From contig JAPDDQ010000004.1 in the NCBI GenBank assembly GCA_027587225.1, positions 222,251 through 286,250 of the forward strand: 64,000 nucleotides of DNA. Reading direction: 5' to 3'. Source of the stretch: Solirubrobacter taibaiensis (GTDB taxonomy: Bacteria; Actinomycetota; Thermoleophilia; Solirubrobacterales; Solirubrobacteraceae). The position numbers were made by a program, and so were the translations under genes. A model generated the notes under the pieces. The model was not told where the DNA came from. It was given only the letters and a program-made list of their open reading frames with translations, and made no database searches. Of this stretch, positions 8,793 to 16,426 are shown one piece after another (positions within the stretch are counted from its first letter, which is position 1; the number at the start of each line of letters is the position of its first letter).

Positions 8793-10127
8793 TCATCGCA
8801 CGGCGCGCTCGATCACCCACAGGATCAGGCCGAAGACGATCAGCCCACCGGCCCACAGGACGAGCTTCGGATCGTCCGCCACGGACTGCACGGCGAGACC
8901 GGCGCAGGTGATGATGCCGAGGTACGGGAGCACGGTCGGCGCCTTGAAGTGGTCGTGGTCCACCGGCTCACTGCGCAGCTTGAGCAGCGCGATGTGGACT
9001 CCGATGAACACGAACAACAGCAACAGGACGGTCGTGTCGGCCAGCGTCGTGAGGTCGCCGATGACCACCAGCACGGCGGCGATGCTCGCGGTGAAGGCGA
9101 TCGCCACCCACGGCGTGCGGCGGCCGCGATGGACCGTGCCGAGCACCTCGGGGACGACCTTCTCCCGCGCCATGCCGTACATCAGGCGGCTGGCCATGAT
9201 CAGGTTGAGCAGACAGCCGTTGATGAGCGCGAACAGGGCGATCGCGGCGAACACCTTGCTGTTGACCGCGAGCGGCCCCTGCGTGACGACCTCGAGCAGC
9301 GGGCCGTCGGACTCCGCGAGCGTGTTCGCGGGCACGGTCATGCCGGCGACGATCGTCACCAGCAGGTAGATCGTGCCGGCGATGCCGAGGCCGGTGAACA
9401 ACGTGCGCGGGAAGGACTTCGTGGCGTCCTTGGTCTCCTCCGCGACGTTGACGGCGTCCTCGAAGCCGATCAGCGCGTAGAACGCGATCGACGCGCCGGC
9501 CACCATCAGCAGCGCGGGCGTGGCGTCGTCGTTGAACTCGAGCGCGGCGCTCGGATCGCCGCCGCCGTCGAACAGGAACGTGGCGCCGATCACCACCACG
9601 AGGAACAGGCCGCAGATCTCGATCAGCGTGCACACGACGTTGAAGCCGGCCGACTCCTTGATGCCGCGGAAGTTGATCGCGGTGACGACGGCGATCACGA
9701 CCAGGCCGACGAGGATCTGCGGCAGCTCGACGAACTGGCTCAGGTAGTCGCCGCCGAACGCGGTCGCCAGCGCGGCCGCGGACGCCAGGCCCGAGCACAT
9801 GACCGCGAACGCCACCACGAACGTGAGCAGGTCGTGCTTGAACGCCTTGTGGATGTAGAGCGCGGCGCCGGCGGCCTGCGGGTACTTGGAGACGAGCTCC
9901 GCGTAGGAGGCAGCGGTGAACGCCGCGACGATCGCCGCGATCAGGAAGCCGGTCCAGATCGCCCCGCCGATCTCGCCCGCGACCTCGCCCGTCCGGGCGT
10001 AGATGCCGCCGCCGAGGATGTCGCCGACGATGAACAGCAGCAGGGTCTTCTTGGTGATCCCGGCGGCGAGTGAGCTTTCGCCCTCGCGGTCGGCCGGGGC
10101 ACCAGCGGATTCCGCGTGAGCAGCCAT
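8793..10127 (-). CDS. APC-superfamily amino-acid permease
   Basis: This 444-residue membrane protein has about twelve hydrophobic segments. The first transmembrane helix carries the APC signature (IVGDILGGGIYARTGEVAG) and the conserved Glu/Gly-rich turn GFEDAVNVAEETKD follows TM6. It imports an amino acid or related cationic/neutral solute by symport or exchange; the substrate is not predictable. It is the first gene of the permease / acyl-CoA dehydrogenase / M28 operon, which suggests uptake and breakdown of an amino-acid- or amide-type compound (inference). The promoter must lie in the 55-bp gap to the divergent small membrane-protein gene at 10183. Confidence 0.93.
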   Translation of the reverse strand: MAAHAESAGAPADREGESSLAAGITKKTLLLFIVGDILGGGIYARTGEVAGEIGGAIWTGFLIAAIVAAFTAASYAELVSKYPQAAGAALYIHKAFKHDLLTFVVAFAVMCSGLASAAALATAFGGDYLSQFVELPQILVGLVVIAVVTAINFRGIKESAGFNVVCTLIEICGLFLVVVIGATFLFDGGGDPSAALEFNDDATPALLMVAGASIAFYALIGFEDAVNVAEETKDATKSFPRTLFTGLGIAGTIYLLVTIVAGMTVPANTLAESDGPLLEVVTQGPLAVNSKVFAAIALFALINGCLLNLIMASRLMYGMAREKVVPEVLGTVHRGRRTPWVAIAFTASIAAVLVVIGDLTTLADTTVLLLLFVFIGVHIALLKLRSEPVDHDHFKAPTVLPYLGIITCAGLAVQSVADDPKLVLWAGGLIVFGLILWVIERAVR

Positions 10128-10182
10128 CCCGCCGCGTTACCCCGCGATCAAGTCCTTCACGCGCAACGCCGATACGTGACGC

Positions 10183-10515
10183 GTGACGTCCGCTCGCGCG
10201 CTCTCCCTCCTCGCGGCCCTCGCCGCTCCTGTCTTCCTCGTCGCTGCCGCCGCCGGATGGCTCTACGGCGTCTGGCCCGCCACCCCGGTCACCTTCACCA
10301 TCGCGGCCCTCGTCGTCTGCGGCGGCCCGATCCTCGCCATCTACCACGTCTCCACCGAGGACCAGCACGAGCGTGTGGAGGAGCTCGAGCCCACGGTCGT
10401 CCTCGCCGCGCCGACGGCCGCCCCGACGCCGCCGGTCCCGCTTCCCGTCACGCCGAAGGCCGCGGCCGCCCGCGCCCTCATGGACTGGCGCGACAAGCCC
10501 CTCCAGCGAACCTAA
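10183..10515 (+). CDS. Small two-helix membrane protein of unknown function
   Basis: This 110-residue protein starts at GTG 10183. Two hydrophobic helices lie at about 6-26 and 33-53 (PVFLVAAAAGWLYGVWPATP, then FTIAALVVCGGPILAIY). A cytoplasmic or periplasmic tail follows, rich in Glu and then Pro/Ala (PTAAPTPPVPLPVTPKAAAA) and ending in a short basic segment. I do not recognise a family. It is divergent from the APC permease and is followed by a palindromic element at 10524-10543. Codon usage is like its neighbours, which supports a real gene. Confidence 0.65.
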   Translation: MTSARALSLLAALAAPVFLVAAAAGWLYGVWPATPVTFTIAALVVCGGPILAIYHVSTEDQHERVEELEPTVVLAAPTAAPTPPVPLPVTPKAAAARALMDWRDKPLQRT

Positions 10516-10523
10516 GGGATGGT

Positions 10524-10543
10524 TAAAGGGTCTGACCCCTTTA
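10524..10543. repeat. GGGGTC-type palindrome, copy 1
   Basis: Near-perfect inverted repeat: left arm TAAAGGGTC, central T, right arm GACCCCTTTA, with one base missing from the left G-run. It lies 8 bp after the stop of the small membrane protein and 31 bp before the LLM oxidoreductase. The same core recurs at 24787-24817. It may act as a terminator or be a dispersed REP-like element. Confidence 0.6.
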
Positions 10544-10574
10544 TGTGGAGAGGTTATCCGTTTAGACTCGGAGG

Positions 10575-11420
10575 ATGCCTTCTTTCGGGATCATGACCTC
10601 ACCCCAGCAGGTCGAATATCGCGACGTCCTGCGCGTCTGGCGAGAGGCGGACGCGATCAAGGAGCTCGAGCACGCGTGGCTGTTCGATCACCTGCTGCCG
10701 ATCGGCGGTGCCCCGGACGGGCCGATCCTCGAGGGCTGGACGCTGCTGTCGGCACTCGCCGCCCAGACGGAGCGCCTGCGGCTCGGCGTGCTGGTGACCA
10801 GCAACCGGATCCGCCCGCCCGCGCTGCTGGCCAAGATCGCCGCGACCGTTGACGTCGTCGCCGACGGGCGGCTGGACTTCGGCATCGGCGCCGGGTCGCG
10901 CCCGAGCTGGCCCGGTGCGGCGCGCGAGTACGAGGCGCACGGCCTGCCGTTCCACGATGCCGCCCACGCCATCGGCAGCCTGGCCGAGGCGTGCACCGTC
11001 ATCCGGCGGCTGTGGACCGAGGAGGAGCCGTTCGACTACGACGGCACCTACCACCAGCTCAAGGGCGCCTTCTGCAACCCGAAGCCGGTCCAGCCACACC
11101 TCCCCATCGTGATCGGCGGCCGCTCCACCCCCGTGCTGCGCGTCGTGGCCGAGCACGCCGACGTGTGGAACGTCCCGGGCGCCGACCTCGAGGACGCGGT
11201 GAAGCGCAGCGCACGGCTGGACCAGTTCTGCGACGAACGCGGCCGCGACCCCAAGTCGATCACCCGCTCCATCCACCTCCAGGTCGACTACGACGCTCCC
11301 GCGGCGACCCGCGACCGGATCGCCGCCGCGCTCGACGCCGGCTTCGAGCACGTCGTCCTGGGGCTTCCCGCGCCCTACCCCGAGGGCGTCGCCGAGTGGG
11401 TGGCCGACCGGCTGCTCTAA
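10575..11420 (+). CDS. LLM-class (luciferase-like) F420-dependent oxidoreductase
   Basis: This 281-residue TIM-barrel enzyme of the bacterial-luciferase superfamily has the actinobacterial F420-type N-terminus (FGIMTSPQQVEYRDVLRVW, then EHAWLFDHLLPIGG). The core motifs TERLRLGVLVTSNRIRPPALLAKI and DGRLDFGIGAGSRP precede the late segment PHLPIVIGGRST. It would transfer hydride between reduced F420 (or FMN) and an unknown substrate in the cytoplasm. GGAGG lies only one base before ATG 10575, too close for a classical ribosome-binding site, so a leaderless transcript or unusual initiation is possible. The TauE-like permease starts 9 bp downstream. Confidence 0.9.
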   Translation: MPSFGIMTSPQQVEYRDVLRVWREADAIKELEHAWLFDHLLPIGGAPDGPILEGWTLLSALAAQTERLRLGVLVTSNRIRPPALLAKIAATVDVVADGRLDFGIGAGSRPSWPGAAREYEAHGLPFHDAAHAIGSLAEACTVIRRLWTEEEPFDYDGTYHQLKGAFCNPKPVQPHLPIVIGGRSTPVLRVVAEHADVWNVPGADLEDAVKRSARLDQFCDERGRDPKSITRSIHLQVDYDAPAATRDRIAAALDAGFEHVVLGLPAPYPEGVAEWVADRLL

Positions 11421-11429
11421 GTTCGCGGC

Positions 11430-12143
11430 GTGCTGATTGCCGCCGCCTGTGTGTCGATTGCGCTCGGGGCGATGCTGCAGGCCGCCACCGGGTTCGGGTT
11501 CAGCCTCGTCGCCGCGCCGCTCGTGTTCGCGGCACTGGAGGCCGAGCCCGCGGTGGTGCTGTTGCTGATCCTCGGCGTGGAGATCAACCTGCTCACGCTG
11601 CTGACCGAGCACCGCACGCCGCAGCCGCTCAAGCGCTCCGCCGTGACGATGCTGTTGTTCGCGGCGCCCGGGGCGTTCGCCGGCGTCGTGATCCTCCGCG
11701 CGCTGCCGGAGGTGGCGCTGCAGATCGCGGTGACGCTCGGCGTCATCGGCACGTTGATCGCCCGGCGCGTGACCACCGCGCACCTTCCCGCCTCGGTGGC
11801 CGGGCTCGCCGCGGGCGCGCTTACCACGACCACGTCGACCAACGGCCCGCCGATGCTGCTGCACCTGCTCGGCCGCGGCGTCCCGCCCGAGCAGGTGCGC
11901 GACACGCTGACGGTCTGCTTCATCGGCCTCGCGGCGCTCGGCGCGCTCGCGCTCGCCATGTCCGGAGAACCCGCAACCCCCGACTGGCAACTCGCGGCAG
12001 GCCTCGTCCCCGCCGTCGCCGTCGCCCACGTGGTCGGGCGCCGCGGGTTCTCCAAGCTCGCCACCGGAGAGCACTACGAACGCGTGTTAACCGCTGTGAT
12101 GCTCGTCGCGGTCTTGGTTGGGCTCATCGGAGCGCTCAGTTAG
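11430..12143 (+). CDS. TauE/SafE-family sulfite/organic-anion exporter
   Basis: This 237-residue membrane protein starts at GTG 11430 and has about seven to eight hydrophobic helices. It carries the duplicated family signatures: QAATGFGFSLVAAPLVFAAL near the N-terminus and LTTTTSTNGPPMLLHLLGRG in the second half. Members of the family move sulfite, sulfoacetate or other small anions. It begins 9 bp after the LLM oxidoreductase stop, so the two may be an operon in which the oxidoreductase product or a sulfonate-derived anion is exported (inference). WS/DGAT starts 12 bp later. Confidence 0.85.
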   Translation: MLIAAACVSIALGAMLQAATGFGFSLVAAPLVFAALEAEPAVVLLLILGVEINLLTLLTEHRTPQPLKRSAVTMLLFAAPGAFAGVVILRALPEVALQIAVTLGVIGTLIARRVTTAHLPASVAGLAAGALTTTTSTNGPPMLLHLLGRGVPPEQVRDTLTVCFIGLAALGALALAMSGEPATPDWQLAAGLVPAVAVAHVVGRRGFSKLATGEHYERVLTAVMLVAVLVGLIGALS

Positions 12144-12155
12144 GCTCTCGCATGG

Positions 12156-13589
12156 ATGGCGCAGGCTCATGGAGACCGGCTTTCAGCCGTTGACGCATCG
12201 TTCCTGGCGCAGGAGCGGGCGAACAGCCACATGCACATCGGCGGGGTGCTGATCTTCGAAGGCCCGCCGCCGTCGTACGAGGACTTCCTGAACCACATCC
12301 GGTCGCGGCTGCACCTCGTGCCGCGCTACCGGCACAAGCTCGCGGTCCCGCCGCTGGAGACGGGGCGGCCGATCTGGATCGACGACCCGAGCTTCAACCT
12401 CGAGTACCACGTGCGCCACACCGCGCTGCCGCAGCCGGGGTCGGAGGAGCAGCTGCGCGCGCTCGCCGCCCGCACGCACTCGCAGCGGCTCGACCGGGCG
12501 AAGCCGCTGTGGGAGTTGTGGCTCGTCCAGGGGCTCGAGAAGAACCGCTTCGCGCTCATCTCCAAGTCCCACCACGCACTGGTCGACGGCGTGTCCGGTG
12601 TGGACCTGATGACCGTGCTGTTCGATCTCTCGCCCGTTCCGCAGGTCGCCCCGCACGAGGGCGAGCCGTGGGCCGCGCAGCCCGAGCCGGGCGCCGTCGC
12701 GCTGGCCGCGCGCGGGATCAAGGGCCTGCTCAAGCTCCCGCTCGACGTCGCCAGTGGCGCGGTCGCCGCCGCGACGCACCCCGGTTCCAAGCTCGACAAG
12801 CTCAAGGAAGCGCTCGAAGGCATCGGCGAGGTCGCGTGGGCCGGGCTGAACCCCGCGCCCGAGACGCCGCTGAATGTCCCGATCGGACCGCACCGCCGGC
12901 TCTCGTTCGTGCGCAACGACCTCGACGACTTCAAGCTCGTCAAGAACGCGCTGGGTGGGACCGTCAACGACGTCGTGTTGACCGTCGTCGCGGGCGGCCT
13001 GCGCACGTGGCTACGTTCCCGCGGTGTGCGCACCGAAGGGCTGGAGCTGCGCGCGCTCGTGCCCGTGTCGGTCCGCGCCAAGGACGAGCACGGCCAACTC
13101 GGCAACCGGATCGTCGTCATGCGCGGTCCGCTGCCGGTCTACGTCGAGGACCCCGTCGCCCGCCTGCGCGTCGTGCGCCACGCGATGGAGGACCTCAAGA
13201 GCTCCAAGCAGGCCGTCGGCGCGGACGCCATCGTCGGGCTGGAGGCGCTCGCCCCGCCCACGATCCTCGCCCAGGCCAGCCGCCTGCAGTTCTCCACGCG
13301 GCTGTTCAACCTGCTCGTGACGAACGTGCCCGGGCCGCAGTTCCCCTTGTACGTCCTCGGCCGTGAGCTCGAAGACCTGTTCCCGGTCGCGTTCCTGCCC
13401 GAGAACCAGTCGCTCGCCGTCGCGGTCATGTCGTACAACGGCCGGATGGACTTCGGGCTGCTCGGCGACTACGACAATCTCACCGATATCGAGGACTTCG
13501 GACAGGCGCTGCGGGACGCGCTGGCCGAGCTCATCGAGGCCGCGGGCGGCAAACCGCCGCGCCGCCGGCGCGCGGCGACCGCGGCCTGA
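12156..13589 (+). CDS. Wax ester synthase / acyl-CoA:diacylglycerol acyltransferase (WS/DGAT)
   Basis: This 477-residue enzyme esterifies acyl-CoA to diacylglycerol or long-chain alcohols, making storage lipid at the inner face of the membrane. The catalytic motif HHALVDG spans residues 139-145. PLWELWL lies before it, and the conserved C-domain blocks GTVNDVVLTVVAGGL, LGNRIVVMRGPLP and TNVPGPQFPLY follow. The N-terminus LSAVDASFLAQE is typical and supports ATG 12156. The length is normal for the family. The C-terminus is Arg-rich (PPRRRRAATAA). It is the last gene of a closely spaced run from 10575. Such enzymes are frequent in lipid-storing actinomycetes. Confidence 0.94.
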   Translation: MAQAHGDRLSAVDASFLAQERANSHMHIGGVLIFEGPPPSYEDFLNHIRSRLHLVPRYRHKLAVPPLETGRPIWIDDPSFNLEYHVRHTALPQPGSEEQLRALAARTHSQRLDRAKPLWELWLVQGLEKNRFALISKSHHALVDGVSGVDLMTVLFDLSPVPQVAPHEGEPWAAQPEPGAVALAARGIKGLLKLPLDVASGAVAAATHPGSKLDKLKEALEGIGEVAWAGLNPAPETPLNVPIGPHRRLSFVRNDLDDFKLVKNALGGTVNDVVLTVVAGGLRTWLRSRGVRTEGLELRALVPVSVRAKDEHGQLGNRIVVMRGPLPVYVEDPVARLRVVRHAMEDLKSSKQAVGADAIVGLEALAPPTILAQASRLQFSTRLFNLLVTNVPGPQFPLYVLGRELEDLFPVAFLPENQSLAVAVMSYNGRMDFGLLGDYDNLTDIEDFGQALRDALAELIEAAGGKPPRRRRAATAA

Positions 13590-13612
13590 CTGCTACCGTC
13601 CGAAGCATCAAG

Positions 13613-13631
13613 CCGGACCACCCGGGTCCGG
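13613..13631 (+). terminator. Short GC hairpin after WS/DGAT
   Basis: Seven-base arms CCGGACC and GGTCCGG with a five-base loop, 23 bp past the WS/DGAT stop and about 88 bp upstream of the cold-shock gene. No T-run follows. It could be a weak terminator of the upstream operon or a structure in the csp leader. Confidence 0.4.
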
Positions 13632-13718
13632 TGCCGCCGTGCAGGCGCGCCCGCAGTCGATAGCCCACCAAGCTTCTCCGCGTTCGCTTCAGCACTTGAA
13701 GAATGTGGAGGACCGGCC

Positions 13719-13922
13719 ATGACGACCGGCACCGTTAAGTGGTTCAGTGACGACAAGGGCTTCGGCTTCATCGTCCCCGACGACGGATCCAAGGATCTGT
13801 TCGTCCATCACAGCGAGATCACGGGCGGCGGGTTCCGTACCCTCGCCGAGGGCGCCAAGGTGTCCTACGTCTCGCAGGCCGGGCCCAAGGGCCCGAACGC
13901 CACGCAGGTCAGCCTCGTCTGA
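13719..13922 (+). CDS. Cold-shock-domain protein (CspA family)
   Basis: This is a 67-residue single-domain RNA chaperone that binds single-stranded RNA/DNA. RNP1 is KGFGFI (13-18) and RNP2 is LFVHH (27-31); the N-terminal [16 protein letters not shown] block is canonical. A TGGAGGA ribosome-binding site lies about 10 bp before ATG 13719. A gap of 129 bp precedes the gene; csp genes often have long regulatory leaders, so this may be 5' UTR. It is monocistronic, ending in a strong hairpin at 13930-13961. Confidence 0.97.
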   Translation: MTTGTVKWFSDDKGFGFIVPDDGSKDLFVHHSEITGGGFRTLAEGAKVSYVSQAGPKGPNATQVSLV

Positions 13923-13929
13923 TTTGAGT

Positions 13930-13961
13930 GCGGTGCCCGGCCCACGCGGGCCGGGCACCGC
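13930..13961. terminator. Strong hairpin terminator between csp and the convergent secreted-protein gene
   Basis: Fourteen-base perfect arms (GCGGTGCCCGGCCC and GGGCCGGGCACCGC) around an ACGC loop, 8 bp after the csp stop and 7 bp before the stop of the convergent gene. There is no clear T-tract, as is usual for high-G+C terminators. It probably serves both directions. Confidence 0.75.
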
Positions 13962-13967
13962 GCGCAG

Positions 13968-16277
13968 CTACGGCGTGGTGGTGCTCAACGTGAGCGTCAC
14001 CGTGCGGCCGTAGTCACCCGTACGCAGCGGCTCGCTAGAGCCGATGTGCTGTTTGAAGGTCACCGCCACCCGGTCGTTGCTGACGGGCGCCGACCACGTC
14101 GTCCGTGACAGCTCGACGACGAGCGGCGAGGCCAGCCGGAACGGGCCGTTGGTGAGATGGCCGGGCTCGGACACGCTCAGCGTCGCTTCGCCGGCCGTGG
14201 ACGTGACGGTCGCCGCTGTGCCGGCCGTGTAGTCGCGCTCGATCCCGGGCGCGAACGACCCGAAGCTCGCCGCGCCGTCGAGCGTGAGCGACAGCGTGGA
14301 GGCCACGTACCCGCCGACGCTCGTGCCGGCCAGCGTCCCGGTGCGGTAGTCGGGCGCGACCGGCGCGAACGGGTCGTTCGCGTTCCCGGTCCACGCCTCC
14401 AGCTTCAGCGTCGCGGTCTCGTTGCCGCCCTGATCGCCGTCGGTCGCCAGGTAGTAGAGCCCGTGACCGAGCGCCTGGATGCCGACGTCGGCCTTCTGAC
14501 GCCAGCCGCGGATCCCGGTCGCCGCGTGCTCGAGGCCGTCGGCCGCGAGCGGCACGAGCAGGCCCTGCTCCCCACCCAGGCCCCGCAACGGGGCCAGCGT
14601 CGGCGCGGACTTGGCGTCGACCGCGAACAGGCTGTAGTTCGGGTACTGCGGCTTGCTGCCGGTGTAGACGCCGAGCCACCAACGCTGCAGCCACGGGTCG
14701 TACTCGAGGTTCTGCACGCCGTAGCGCGTGTTGCCGGTGAAGACGAAGAACTTGCCGTCGGGCTCGGCCGGGCCTTCGCGGTGCGGCGCGGACTCGACGA
14801 GCGGGCGCTCGAACTGCCGCCAGTCCTTCGGGTCGTACTGCAGGAGCACCTGGTGGTCGTTGTCCGCGCGGGACGTGTTGGCGTAGATGCCGTAGGCGAC
14901 GGTCAGGTACGAGGTGCCGGCGAGCGAGCCAAAGCGCGGGCCGAACGCGACGCCGTCGATGCCGCTCGAGCCGTAGCGGTGGTCGGGCGTGGTGGCCGTG
15001 TCGCCGTCGAAGACGCCGTTGCCGTCGAGGTCGGCCGTGTAGTCCTCGACGACCTCCGGCAGGTAGACCGCAGAGACGATCGGCGAGTTCTGCGCGCTCA
15101 TCCCGACGCGGTCGATCTTGTCGACGTCGAAGATCGCGATATAGAACGCCTTCGCCGCCTTGTACTCGAGCGACCCGTACACGCGGCCGTCGCCCGGGTT
15201 GAAGTCGAGGTCGCCGAGGTGACCGGTGAACCCGCCCATGGTGCCGACGACATTGCCCGCGAGGTCCGTCTTGACCAGCAGGTTCGTGAACGAGTAATAG
15301 ATGAAGCCCTTGCTCGGGTCGACCGCGATGCCCTGCACGTGCCCGCTCGGCCACGCGCCGCCGCTCACGTCGAGCTTGTAGCCGTTGACGGTGACGGCGC
15401 CGCGCAGCGTGCGCACGGACGCGGCCGGCCCGGCGACACCCGCGCTGTTGACCGCGCGCACGCTCAGCTTCTGCTCGGCGTTCGGCAGACCGGTGAACGT
15501 GTGGGTGAGCGCGTCGACGCGCTGCCAGGCGCCGTCGCCCACCGCGACCTCGTAGTGGCTGATCGGATCGCCTTGTGGCGCCTCCCAGGTCACGGTGGCC
15601 GTGTCCGCGAGCTCGCTCAGCTTGAGCTGCTGCGGCGCGGTCGGCGCCACCGGCGGCGTTTCGAGCTCTGTGACCTTCACGTCATCGAACTGGACCGTCG
15701 AGTTGTTGATGACGAACCCGAAGCCGCCGCCGGTGCGCCGGAGGTTGGTCGCGGTCATCGCGGGCTGGCCGTCGAGGCTCACGACGAGTTGCGTGCCGTG
15801 CACCTCGACCGCGAGCCTGTGGTCCTGCCCTGTACCGATCGCGACCGGCGCGGGGCCGACCGGGCTCGACGAGTAGCTGCCGCCCTGCGCCGCCTGCGCG
15901 AGCTCCAGGCCGTTGCTCGCCGTCGTGCCGCTGCGGGCGACCACCACGGCGCCGTAGTCGGCGGCCGCGTGGTAGTCGACGCCGACGTTGAGCCACCGCG
16001 CGGAGTTCGTGACCGTCACGAACCGCACCGTGGCCTCGACCTTGAACGCCGCGGGCGCCGCGGGGCCGAACGAGATCCGCGCGCGCGGGTTGCCCGTCGT
16101 CGCCTGCAGACGGCCGTCCACGACCCGCCAGTCGCCGAGCACCGACGTCCATCCCGCGGGCAGTGCGCCGCCCGCGAAGTGCTCGTCGACGAGCACCTTC
16201 TCCGCCGCCACCGCGGGCTGCGCGGCACCCAACGCCGCGAACGCGAGCGCCGCGACCGCTGCTGATCGAATCCTCAA
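13968..16277 (-). CDS. Secreted multidomain protein: LamG-like, fibronectin III and propeller-like regions
   Basis: This 769-residue exported protein starts at TTG 16277, with GAAGGACGG upstream as ribosome-binding site and a signal peptide ending in AQPAVAAE. Residues about 25-205 look like a concanavalin/LamG-type sandwich (FAGGALPAGWTSVLGDWRVV to FVINNSTVQFDDVKV). A fibronectin type III domain follows at about 212-295 (APTAPQQLKLSELADTATVT). Then comes a region of about 350 residues with repeated WD/propeller-like turns (GIAVDPSKGFIYYS, LDFNPGDGRVYGS) and an Asp-rich DLDGNGVFDGD loop that could bind calcium. The last ~115 residues are the shared terminal domain. The function is unknown; a glycan-binding or carbohydrate-active role is plausible from the rhamnosidase divergent to it. 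Confidence 0.85.
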   Translation of the reverse strand: MRIRSAAVAALAFAALGAAQPAVAAEKVLVDEHFAGGALPAGWTSVLGDWRVVDGRLQATTGNPRARISFGPAAPAAFKVEATVRFVTVTNSARWLNVGVDYHAAADYGAVVVARSGTTASNGLELAQAAQGGSYSSSPVGPAPVAIGTGQDHRLAVEVHGTQLVVSLDGQPAMTATNLRRTGGGFGFVINNSTVQFDDVKVTELETPPVAPTAPQQLKLSELADTATVTWEAPQGDPISHYEVAVGDGAWQRVDALTHTFTGLPNAEQKLSVRAVNSAGVAGPAASVRTLRGAVTVNGYKLDVSGGAWPSGHVQGIAVDPSKGFIYYSFTNLLVKTDLAGNVVGTMGGFTGHLGDLDFNPGDGRVYGSLEYKAAKAFYIAIFDVDKIDRVGMSAQNSPIVSAVYLPEVVEDYTADLDGNGVFDGDTATTPDHRYGSSGIDGVAFGPRFGSLAGTSYLTVAYGIYANTSRADNDHQVLLQYDPKDWRQFERPLVESAPHREGPAEPDGKFFVFTGNTRYGVQNLEYDPWLQRWWLGVYTGSKPQYPNYSLFAVDAKSAPTLAPLRGLGGEQGLLVPLAADGLEHAATGIRGWRQKADVGIQALGHGLYYLATDGDQGGNETATLKLEAWTGNANDPFAPVAPDYRTGTLAGTSVGGYVASTLSLTLDGAASFGSFAPGIERDYTAGTAATVTSTAGEATLSVSEPGHLTNGPFRLASPLVVELSRTTWSAPVSNDRVAVTFKQHIGSSEPLRTGDYGRTVTLTLSTTTP
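13971..14321 (-). other. Shared C-terminal domain, copy 2
   Basis: This is the last ~117 residues of the LamG/FnIII protein, from SVGGYVASTLSLTLDG to TLTLSTTTP. It matches copies 1 and 3 without large gaps, including DYTAGTAATVTSTAGEATLS, VTFKQHIG and EPLRTGDYGRT. Confidence 0.85.
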
Positions 16278-16368
16278 CTCTGAAGCCGTCCTTCTCCGTC
16301 GACTGCCGAACCAGCGGCGACGCTAGGCCGGGACGCGCCGCAACTTGGGACGAAGCCGTGAACAACGC

Positions 16369-16386
16369 ACGATCCTGCATGATCGT
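16369..16386. promoter_or_regulatory. Inverted repeat in the divergent promoter region
   Basis: Arms ACGATC and GATCGT separated by six bases, in the 149-bp gap between two divergent secreted-protein genes and about 40 bp before the rhamnosidase start. It is a candidate operator only. No other element was recognised in 16278-16426 apart from the GAGGAGGAG ribosome-binding site at 16412-16420. Confidence 0.3.
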
Positions 16387-16426
16387 TTACGGTCGTTCTC
16401 GTCCGCATCACGAGGAGGAGAGCGCA

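Noticed and set aside
10599..12074. Minus-strand frame of 491 codons across the LLM and TauE genes
   Set aside because: Spans two real plus-strand genes and encodes biased Arg/Gly/Asp-rich sequence without domains.
14157..16265. Plus-strand frame of 702 codons opposite the LamG/FnIII protein
   Set aside because: It is an antisense shadow; the minus-strand protein has a signal peptide, FnIII domain and shared C-terminal domain.
16163..16426. Upstream extension of the rhamnosidase frame
   Set aside because: It overlaps the divergent gene's start and places a Pro/Arg-rich stretch before the signal peptide; GTG 16427 has a strong ribosome-binding site.
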